From positions 1 to 19,124 of the forward strand of contig DFLE01000045.1 in NCBI GenBank assembly GCA_002373375.1: a stretch of DNA of 19,124 nt, in the 5' to 3' direction. A program made the position numbers and the translations under genes. The stretch is from Prevotellaceae bacterium UBA3627. Lineage in GTDB: Bacteria > Bacteroidota > Bacteroidia > Bacteroidales > Bacteroidaceae. The notes below the pieces were generated by a model. That model was not told where the DNA came from. It searched no databases and saw only the letters and a list, made by a program, of their open reading frames with translations. Below, piece by piece: positions 1 through 5,397 of this stretch (its first letter is position 1; each line of letters opens with the position of its first letter).

Positions 1-20
1 GGAGAGTAGGACACCGCCTT
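1..20 (+). rRNA. 3' end of 5S rRNA (partial)
   Basis: The first bases read GGAGAGTAGGACACCGCC, which resembles the conserved 3' end of bacterial 5S rRNA (GAGAGTAGG followed by a short CC-containing closing strand). A strong terminator follows directly, as expected at the end of an rrn operon. Only about 20 bases are visible, so the call rests on this motif and the context. The exact 3' end is uncertain. Confidence 0.6.
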
Positions 21-32
21 CTTTTATCAGAG

Positions 33-69
33 TCCCGGATAGACTGAAAAGTCTGTCCGGGATTTTTTT
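33..69 (+). terminator. Rho-independent terminator of the upstream (rRNA) operon
   Basis: A 13-bp stem (33-45 with 50-62, containing one G-T pair) is closed by a GAAA tetraloop at 46-49 and followed by seven T at 63-69. This is a textbook intrinsic terminator reading on the plus strand, placed just after the putative 5S rRNA end. Confidence 0.9.
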
Positions 70-79
70 GTGCCTTGCT

Positions 80-676
80 GGGGGCAGGGGTGGAGGAGGA
101 TGGGAGGGAGCCGGGAGGACTATCTGAAGGGGAAGAGGAGAGTGCTTGCTGTGGTTATGGGATACGATGGTTGCTATGATATAGCAACAAAATAAAGAAG
201 AAGAGTGGTGTGGTGTGGAGGTGTAAGGGGGGGAGAGGAGATGGAAGGATGAAGTGATAAGAGAAGGAGGAGGGAGGAAGAGGTGTGGATAAGATGGTCG
301 CTGTGATACAGCGACAAACAGGACGGGGGAGGGGTGGGAGAAACGGAGAGGGCTTCGGGTGATAGAGAAAAGGTGAGAAGGGATGAGGAGAGTGCTTGTG
401 GTGTTGATGTGGATGTGATGGTTGCTATAATATAGCAACAAAATAAAGAAGAAGATGGATGGTGTGGAGGTGTAAGGAGGGGAGAGGAGATGGAAGGAAG
501 AAGTGGTAAGAGAAGGAGGAGGGAGGGAGAGGAGGGGATAGGAAGGTCGCTGTGATACAGCGACAAACAGGACAGGGGAGGGAAGAGAAGATGTGAGGAA
601 GAATTGATAAGAGGAGGAAGGAGGGAGAGGTGGGGATAAGATGGTCGCTGTGGTACAGCGACAAACAGGACGGGAG
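80..676. repeat. Purine-rich tandem array with five covarying hairpins
   Basis: This gene-free stretch is strongly G/A-rich on the plus strand. It contains five hairpins with 8-bp stems and 3-base loops at 170-188, 297-315, 421-439, 546-564 and 644-662, spaced 127, 124, 125 and 98 bases apart. Type A (170, 421) has stem GTTGCTAT/ATAGCAAC and is followed by AAAATAAAGAAGAAG. Type B (297, 546, 644) has stem GTCGCTGT/ACAGCGAC and is followed by AAACAGGAC. The order is A-B-A-B-B, and flanks also repeat (GAGGAGAGTGCTTG at about 136 and 387), giving a larger period near 250 bases. Minus-strand open frames here are Ser/Leu/Pro-rich low-complexity translations of the repeat and are not convincing genes. 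The function is unknown. Confidence 0.85.
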
Positions 677-678
677 GG

Positions 679-802
679 TGGGAGCTAACGAGGGGCAGGA
701 AAAGTAGGGCATAGAACCTGGCTTTTTCTGTTTTCAGGGGTGGGAGCTAACGAGGGGTAAGAAAAGTCGGGAGTAGTATGCGGCTTTTTTTTCTATCTTC
801 AG
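679..802. repeat. 62-bp direct repeat overlapping the 3' end of the UDG-like gene
   Basis: Two imperfect copies begin at 679 and 741 with TGGGAGCTAACGAGGGG. Both run through AGAAAAGT-like, GGCTTTTT and TTCAGGGG segments, with a period of 62 bases. The copy at 741 encodes the C-terminal residues of the minus-strand glycosylase-like gene. The copy at 679 lies just beyond its stop codon, and the stop itself (734-736) sits at the edge of that outer copy. Confidence 0.75.
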
Positions 803-1357
803 GGGATAGGCGCGGGAGGATGATGGCATGCGCCACCAACGGAGGGGACGGTCGTAGGCGTAGAGCTCGGTGTATTCCCCTATCTTGGGCTGGGGACACG
901 TCGTGGGGGTGCCGGTGTGTTCTGTTACGGCGATGGAGAGCTGCGCCTGTAACTCCTCACTCGCCTTGCCTCCTGTGGTGACGATGTCATGGCACTGGGG
1001 CATCTCGCGCAGCAGGGCGGCGATGTCTGTGGGTTCTACTATCTCAAGGAACTCGTCGCTGGCGTTGCCGCGCAGGCGACGCACCTTGGCGGCAGTGTCA
1101 TAGAAGGCGAGGCCTTGCTGGCGCGCGAAGGCTATGATGCGGTTGCGGTCAAAGGTCTTGTCTGTGTGCTTGTCCTCAAAATAGGTCTTGTCATCATAGT
1201 GTATAATGCCCATGATGCGCCAGAAGTCATTTATCCAGTTAGGGTAAAAGAACTCCATGCTCCACCTTGCCTTTGGCGGAGGGAAACTGCCGAGGAAGAG
1301 TATCCTGCCGTTTGAGGGCAGGAACGGTTTCAGCGGATGTGTCTCTATATCGCTCAT
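734..1357 (-). CDS. Uracil-DNA glycosylase-fold family protein (Mug/UDG-like)
   Basis: The 207-residue product resembles the cytoplasmic uracil-DNA-glycosylase superfamily proteins annotated in Bacteroidales, which would remove damaged or deaminated bases from DNA. The N-terminal strand and loop ILFLGSFPP (GSFPP at residues 23-27) fits the first active-site motif of the superfamily, and RMPSSSRAYP (from about residue 176) fits the C-terminal DNA-intercalation motif. No CxxC cluster of an Fe-S class UDG is seen. The start ATG overlaps the stop of the upstream DUF2461 gene by 4 bases (ATGA at 1354-1357), which suggests translational coupling. The last residues (PLVSSHP) are encoded by one copy of a 62-bp direct repeat, so the exact C-terminus may be recent. 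The substrate is not known from the sequence. Confidence 0.75.
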   Translation of the reverse strand: MSDIETHPLKPFLPSNGRILFLGSFPPPKARWSMEFFYPNWINDFWRIMGIIHYDDKTYFEDKHTDKTFDRNRIIAFARQQGLAFYDTAAKVRRLRGNASDEFLEIVEPTDIAALLREMPQCHDIVTTGGKASEELQAQLSIAVTEHTGTPTTCPQPKIGEYTELYAYDRPLRWWRMPSSSRAYPLKIEKKAAYYSRLFLPLVSSHP

Positions 1358-2022
1358 GACGGGTTCTCCATGGCGTAGTCAAAACACTTGTTGAGAATCT
1401 CGTTGAACTCATACGTGCGTCTGAGGTCGGCGAGGGCTTTCTGCAGGAAATCCTTTTTCAATACGTCAGCCTTCTTCATGGGCTTTATGAGGGTATAGCT
1501 CCTCAGCCTGTACAGTTCGCTGTGTGCATCGTTCTCATCATATCCTGCCGGTATGCGCTTCAATGCCTCATTCCATGGCAGCGAGAAGTCCTCGCACTGG
1601 CTCAGAGCCTCGGCGAAGCTGTCGCCTTCAAGCATTATGCCCTCCCTGACGCTCTTCAGCACCTCCTTGGTGGGGTTATACAGTCCGCCGCAGATGAAGT
1701 ATGTGTTAGCTGCAGGTTCAAAGTGGATGTAATAGCCCGCCATGCCCGACTTCTTTCCCTTGGGGCATACGTAAGCCCCGTACCAAGTCTTGTAGGGGCT
1801 CTTATCGTGTGAAAACCTCAGGTCGCGGTATATGCGGTATGTTATGTCCTTTATGCCCAGTCCGCTGACGCGTGGGTCAAACTCCTCTACTCCGTGCATG
1901 AAGTCAAGGGCGAGAGCGTCGAGCGTGGCTTTGGCCGACTTGTAGTCGTCCTTATGCTCGTCAAACCAAGGTTTATTGTTGTTCTTTGCCAGTTGCGTAA
2001 GGAAATCAAGTGCTTTTCTCAT
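1354..2022 (-). CDS. DUF2461 domain-containing protein (TIGR02453 family)
   Basis: A 222-residue protein matching the DUF2461/TIGR02453 family over its full length. Typical features are the N-terminal NNNKPWFDEHKDDY segment, the central DITYRIYRDLRFSHDKSPYK segment, and the aromatic GYYIHFEP strand. The family is widespread in bacteria, apparently soluble, and has no established biochemical function. No signal peptide or membrane segment is present. It is the first gene of a two-gene minus-strand operon with the glycosylase-like gene, which it overlaps by 4 bases. A TAACTTTG element lies about 25 bases before the ATG on the minus strand and probably drives both genes. Confidence 0.85.
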   Translation of the reverse strand: MRKALDFLTQLAKNNNKPWFDEHKDDYKSAKATLDALALDFMHGVEEFDPRVSGLGIKDITYRIYRDLRFSHDKSPYKTWYGAYVCPKGKKSGMAGYYIHFEPAANTYFICGGLYNPTKEVLKSVREGIMLEGDSFAEALSQCEDFSLPWNEALKRIPAGYDENDAHSELYRLRSYTLIKPMKKADVLKKDFLQKALADLRRTYEFNEILNKCFDYAMENPS

Positions 2023-2047
2023 AGTTCAGTTGTGTGTTATTATTGTT

Positions 2048-2055
2048 CAAAGTTA
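2048..2055 (-). promoter_or_regulatory. Probable -7 element for the DUF2461/UDG operon
   Basis: On the minus strand the sequence reads TAACTTTG, an exact match to the Bacteroidota -7 consensus TAnnTTTG, about 25 bases upstream of the DUF2461 start. I see no clear TTG at the expected -33 position, so confidence is moderate. Confidence 0.5.
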
Positions 2056-2085
2056 CGAAAAAAACTGGTAAAAGATGAAAGAATG

Positions 2086-2116
2086 TTTGTTTGTTTTGAT
2101 TTTTTTTGTAATTTTG
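2086..2116 (+). promoter_or_regulatory. Bacteroidota-type promoter for the structured RNA
   Basis: TTTG at 2086-2089, a 19-base spacer, then TAATTTTG at 2109-2116 match the Bacteroidota -33/-7 consensus exactly. Transcription would start near 2122. The next downstream terminator is at 2366-2394 and no protein start lies between, so it most likely drives a non-coding RNA. It is divergent from the DUF2461 promoter. Confidence 0.75.
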
Positions 2117-2121
2117 CAATC

Positions 2122-2395
2122 AATCATTGGTTTAAGGCGTAGGGGTTATGCGTGGCATAGCCAAATGTCACAGGCTGCAGCGGAAGCCGCCAGTGAGATT
2201 TTATCGGAAAATGTTATAACAAGCGTTTGCTGTTATTCGGAATACTTCAGAATCTACCACATTCAACAAGTAAACAAAACCGAAAGAATAAGTCGCAAAC
2301 GTCTGTGCGTTATTGCATGGACGTGACTTATCTGGTTTTGTAGGCTTGTGGTAGAGCCTTGAAGTATAGATGAGAATATCGTCTATGCTTTTTTG
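2122..2395 (+). ncRNA. Structured non-coding RNA with a 6S-like rod
   Basis: No protein gene fits here, yet the stretch has its own promoter and intrinsic terminator. The 3' half folds into one long irregular hairpin: 2242-2250 with 2359-2367, 2253-2261 with 2347-2355, 2274-2281 with 2334-2341, 2288-2294 with 2325-2331, and 2299-2308 with 2315-2324, closed by loop GTTATT. The asymmetric bubble between the second and third helices (12 bases on the 5' side, 5 on the 3' side) resembles the open-promoter mimic of 6S RNA. The size (about 125 nt for the rod) is close to what I recall for the Bacteroidota 6S-Flavo motif. The 5' half has smaller hairpins: GGTTATG with CATAGCC near 2145-2163, GGCT with AGCC near 2173-2188, and AAC-AGC with GCT-GTT near 2217-2233. 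The 6S identity is inference; the fold and the flanking signals are seen directly. Confidence 0.65.
2366..2394 (+). terminator. Intrinsic terminator of the structured RNA
   Basis: An 8-bp stem (ATAGATGA at 2366-2373 with TCGTCTAT at 2379-2386, one G-T pair) with a 5-base loop is followed by six T at 2389-2394. It ends the RNA about 58 bases before the methyltransferase start, so the methyltransferase must rely on readthrough or on its own unseen promoter. Confidence 0.75.
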
Positions 2396-2452
2396 TGCTC
2401 TGCGTCAGCCTACTTCTCCGAAGATAAGCATACGCCATGAAACGCATGGACT

Positions 2453-3523
2453 ATGGCAAACAAGAACCTTAACAATGCCAAGATTGCGAAGAAGGATGAG
2501 TTCTACACGCAGTTGACTGACATTGAGAGAGAGTTGCAGCATTACTGGCAGCACTTCAGGGACAAGGTGGTGCTGTGTAACTGTGACGACCCTTACGAGA
2601 GTAATTTCTTCAAGTATTTCGCTCTGCGCTTCAACCAACTGGGGTTGAGGAAACTTATCTGCACCTGTTACAACGGCTCTCCTGTGCAGGGTAACGAGCT
2701 GATGATAGACTTTGGCGACTTTACAGACGAGCCTAAGAAGATAGCCTATAAGGTGGAGATAACGGAGGTGAAGGACCTTAACGGCGACGGTGCTGTTGAC
2801 CTCAGCGACGTGCAATATCTGTTGAAGAATGACAAGAATGTGCTGTCAACGCTGAAGACGGGTGACTTTCGTGACCCTGAGTGTATAGAGCTGCTTAAAC
2901 AAGCCGACATAGTAGTGACCAATCCTCCGTTCTCTTTGTTTAGGGAGTATATAGGGCAGCTGATGGAATACGAAAAGAAATTCTTGATAGTAGGTAATCA
3001 AGGAGCAATTATATATAAAGAAATATTTCCATATGTTATTAATAATAAGATATGGTTAGGTTATGGTTTTAAGGGGGGAGCTACGCATTTTGTTTCCCCA
3101 TATGAGGATGTTGCTTCTGCAAATGACCATAAGAAAGGAATGATAAGAGTATCAGGAGTTCATTGGTTTACTAATCTTGAAATACCTAAACGTAATGAAT
3201 TTATAGATTTGGTGTGTAAATACTCTCCAGAAGAATATCCTTCTTTTGATAATTATAATGCTATAAATGTAAATAAGACGGCTGATATACCTTGTGATTA
3301 TGAGGGGATAATGGGCGTTCCTATTACATTCCTTGATAAATATAATCCTGAACAGTTTGAAATTATTTGGCAAGCAAGTGGTAATACGCGTGCATCTGCT
3401 CCTGCAGAAGTTCTGCAAAGTGTAGGTTATACAGTTCATCCGGAGGACCGTGGCGGATGTGGCGTTGTTAAGGGTAAAAGACAATATAGTAGAATTCTCA
3501 TCCGCAACAAACACCCACAATAG
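2453..3523 (+). CDS. EcoRI-family adenine-specific DNA methyltransferase
   Basis: A 356-residue enzyme of the M.EcoRI family, expected to transfer a methyl group from S-adenosylmethionine to N6 of adenine. The catalytic NPPF motif is at residues 157-160 in VVTNPPFSLF. Other family hallmarks are KKDEFYTQ near the N-terminus, CNCDDP with SNFFKYF at about 42-54, FLIVGNQGAIIYKEIF, and the C-terminal YNAINVNKTADIP, GVPITFLDKYNPEQFEI and RILIRNKH segments. An unusual segment at residues 108-119 (DLNGDGAVDLSD) is a perfect dockerin/EF-hand calcium-loop pattern. In-frame TGA at 2438 fixes ATG 2453 as the first possible start in this frame. The gene is typical in base composition to about 2970, then becomes strongly AT-rich to about 3415. 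The next gene starts 2 bases after the stop, so both are likely co-transcribed. Target sequence unknown. Confidence 0.9.
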   Translation: MANKNLNNAKIAKKDEFYTQLTDIERELQHYWQHFRDKVVLCNCDDPYESNFFKYFALRFNQLGLRKLICTCYNGSPVQGNELMIDFGDFTDEPKKIAYKVEITEVKDLNGDGAVDLSDVQYLLKNDKNVLSTLKTGDFRDPECIELLKQADIVVTNPPFSLFREYIGQLMEYEKKFLIVGNQGAIIYKEIFPYVINNKIWLGYGFKGGATHFVSPYEDVASANDHKKGMIRVSGVHWFTNLEIPKRNEFIDLVCKYSPEEYPSFDNYNAINVNKTADIPCDYEGIMGVPITFLDKYNPEQFEIIWQASGNTRASAPAEVLQSVGYTVHPEDRGGCGVVKGKRQYSRILIRNKHPQ

Positions 3524-3525
3524 AT

Positions 3526-4665
3526 ATGACAGACAACGAAAGAATGACGATAAAGCAGATTGAGGTGACCGTAGGTGAGATTACCAAGGGTTACATCAAT
3601 AATGACGAGCAGGGAGTAAGAGGCTATGACGGGAGGTTAGACATCCGTCCGCCTTACCAGCGTGAGTTCATATATAACGAGAAAGAGCAGCAGGCAGTGA
3701 TAACGACCGTGCTCAACGGCTATCCGCTGAACGTGATGTACTGGGTGAAGCGCAGCGAAGATGCCGAGTGCCCATACGAGGTGATGGACGGCCAGCAGCG
3801 CACGTTGTCGCTGTGTGAGTATGTGGCAGGCAAATTCTCGTATGAATTCAAAAACTTCTTCAACCAGCCGGAGGACGTACAAAAACGGATACTTGACTAC
3901 AAACTGACGGTGTATGTATGCGAGGGCAAGGCATCGGAGAAACTGCAGTGGTTTCAGACCATCAACATAGCCGGCAAGCCCCTTAACGATCAGGAGATAA
4001 ACAACGCCATCTTTGCCGGGCCGTTTGTGACCGACGCAAAGCGCCACTTCTCCAAGTCCAACTGCGGTGCCTACCGACTGGGAAAAGACCTGGTAAACGG
4101 CACACCCATCCGTCAGGACTACCTGAAGAAGGCATTGGAATGGATGGCAGAGCATGAGACGCGTGAGGGCCACCGCATAAGTGCAGTGGACTATATGGCG
4201 CGCCATCAGCACGACCCCAACGCCAATAACCTGTGGAGCTATTTCCAGACCGTGCTAAACTGGGCCATCACAAACTTTGACCTGAAGAAATTCCGTAAGA
4301 TAATGAAAGGGCTGGACTGGGCGCTGCTCTATGACAAGTATGGCAGCGAGACGCTCGACACCGTAGAGATAAGCAAGCGCATCTCAGCCCTTATGCGCGA
4401 CAGCGAGGTGCAGCGGCAGCAGGGCATCATACCGTTTGTCCTTACCGGCGACGAGCATTACCTTGACCTCCGTGCCTTCCCCGAGGACATCAAGCTGGTA
4501 GTATGGGAGCAGCAGGAACACCGCTGTGCCCTGTGCGGCAAGGAGTTTGACATGGAGTTTATGGAGGGCGACCATATCACCCCATGGCGCGACGGCGGAC
4601 GCACGGTAGTAGAGAACTGCCAGATGCTATGCCGGGAGTGTAACAGGCGAAAAGGAGCACGCTGA
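3526..4665 (+). CDS. DUF262 and HNH domain endonuclease, probable restriction partner
   Basis: A 379-residue protein with an N-terminal DUF262 (ParB-fold, GmrS-like) domain and a C-terminal HNH nuclease domain. DUF262 features are RPPYQREFIYNEKEQQAVI at about 42-60 and the DGQQR motif at 88-92, linked in this family to nucleotide hydrolysis. The HNH domain has zinc cysteines C334 and C337, then D349-H350, N364, and C369 and C372, so the metal and catalytic residues appear intact. DUF262-HNH proteins include the type IV enzymes GmrSD and BrxU and the SspE-type enzyme. Here the gene follows an adenine methyltransferase by 2 bases, so the likely role is cutting DNA that lacks the partner's methyl mark. 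A type IV mode, cutting modified DNA, is the alternative. No membrane or signal segment is seen. Confidence 0.85.
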   Translation: MTDNERMTIKQIEVTVGEITKGYINNDEQGVRGYDGRLDIRPPYQREFIYNEKEQQAVITTVLNGYPLNVMYWVKRSEDAECPYEVMDGQQRTLSLCEYVAGKFSYEFKNFFNQPEDVQKRILDYKLTVYVCEGKASEKLQWFQTINIAGKPLNDQEINNAIFAGPFVTDAKRHFSKSNCGAYRLGKDLVNGTPIRQDYLKKALEWMAEHETREGHRISAVDYMARHQHDPNANNLWSYFQTVLNWAITNFDLKKFRKIMKGLDWALLYDKYGSETLDTVEISKRISALMRDSEVQRQQGIIPFVLTGDEHYLDLRAFPEDIKLVVWEQQEHRCALCGKEFDMEFMEGDHITPWRDGGRTVVENCQMLCRECNRRKGAR

Positions 4666-4862
4666 CACATGGCTGAAATTGGATGATTTTTCGGTTTTCA
4701 AGAAAACTCATTCTAAGCGAGGAAAACGAGGTGGGTGGGCTGCCTGCCCACAAAGGGGTATGACTTGCAGAGAGACGGTTGGAAACGCGAAATACTGGGT
4801 GGGGTGTTTTACAAAATTATGAAAAGAAGCCGTTTTGGACTGAAAAACATCATTTTCGGGTG

Positions 4863-4968
4863 TGAAAGCTATGCTTTTACATGGTGAAACGATAGCTTTC
4901 AGACTGTAAAAGGGCATGAATGACGAGGTAAAGTGATAGCTTTTATGACGTAAAAGCTATCACTTTAC
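4863..4968. repeat. Palindromic repeats around the core AAAGCTAT, including an 18-bp perfect hairpin
   Basis: The strongest structure is a perfect 18-bp stem, GTAAAGTGATAGCTTTTA at 4928-4945 with its complement at 4951-4968, and loop TGACG. Just upstream, GAAAGCTAT at 4863-4871 pairs with ATAGCTTTC at about 4890-4898, and CTTTTAC/GTAAAAG segments lie between and after. The same AAAGCTAT core therefore appears four times within about 105 bases in both orientations. No run of T follows the stem, so it is not a standard terminator. Confidence 0.8.
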
Positions 4969-5040
4969 TGCGTTTTAAGAAAACTTTACAAATGTAGTAG
5001 GAAACGGGAATTGGTGGATTTTTCGGTTTCGGAGTTTTTC

Positions 5041-5163
5041 TTGAGCACGAATGCCCCGAATGCCCCGAATGTCTTTTGGACACGTTTTATTCTTGAACAC
5101 GAATAACCCGAATGCCCCGAATGTTTTTTGGATACGTTTTATTTTTGAACACGAATGAAACGA
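5041..5163. repeat. 52-bp tandem repeat, about 2.4 copies
   Basis: Units start at 5041, 5093 and 5145 with TTGA(G/A)CACGAAT. The first two run in full through CCCGAATGCCCCGAATG, TTTTGGA(C/T)ACG and TTTTATT; the third stops after about 20 bases. Inside each unit the 9-base piece GAATGCCCC itself repeats. The sequence lies in intergenic DNA and no coding role is apparent. Confidence 0.8.
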
Positions 5164-5341
5164 ATGGGATATGAGCACTGAACACCGAGACTTTCATGAA
5201 CACGAATTATCAGGAATTTTTCATGAATTAATCATAAATTAAATAAAGAGGAAAGAATAAAGAGGAAAGAATAAAGAAAAGGGAGTAATAGGGAGAGCGA
5301 CGCATCGCTACCGGCGGTGGCACTATAAAAAAACATAAAAG

Positions 5342-5373
5342 TTTGTCCAATCAAATTTTTTTCCTTAAATTTG
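5342..5373 (+). promoter_or_regulatory. Promoter of the holB-ricT-gldH-porX-tsaE operon
   Basis: TTTG at 5342-5345, a 20-base spacer and TAAATTTG at 5366-5373 match the Bacteroidota promoter consensus. Transcription would begin near 5380, which leaves a leader of about 18 bases before the GTG start of holB. Confidence 0.75.
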
Positions 5374-5397
5374 CATGATTAAAGCATAACGCAAGGA

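Larger units (their letters stand above)
4666..5340. other. Repeat-rich intergenic region without a gene
   Basis: I see no convincing protein gene here. Besides the repeats listed separately, it has GATTTTTCGGTTT at about 4685 and again at 5017, a GTGGGC/GCCCAC hairpin at 4735-4751, an AGCGA/TCGCT hairpin at 5296-5309, and three copies of a 14-bp unit AATAAAGAGGAAAG at 5242-5283 (the third degenerate). Minus-strand open frames here lack any recognisable domain. Confidence 0.6.

Noticed and set aside
170..662. CRISPR array
   Set aside because: Repeats are hairpins in similar, related spacers rather than identical repeats with unique spacers, and no cas gene is near.
174..712. Minus-strand Ser/Leu/Pro-rich open frames in the hairpin array
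   Set aside because: They are translations of the CT-rich strand of a repeat, have no domain or promoter, and overlap each other in different frames.
2122..2395. Riboswitch or leader controlling the methyltransferase
   Set aside because: The intrinsic terminator is fully formed with no visible alternative pairing, and no known riboswitch core was recognised; an independent RNA fits better.
4928..4968. Intrinsic terminator for the DUF262-HNH gene
   Set aside because: The stem is strong but there is no T run after it, and it is more than 260 bases from the stop codon.
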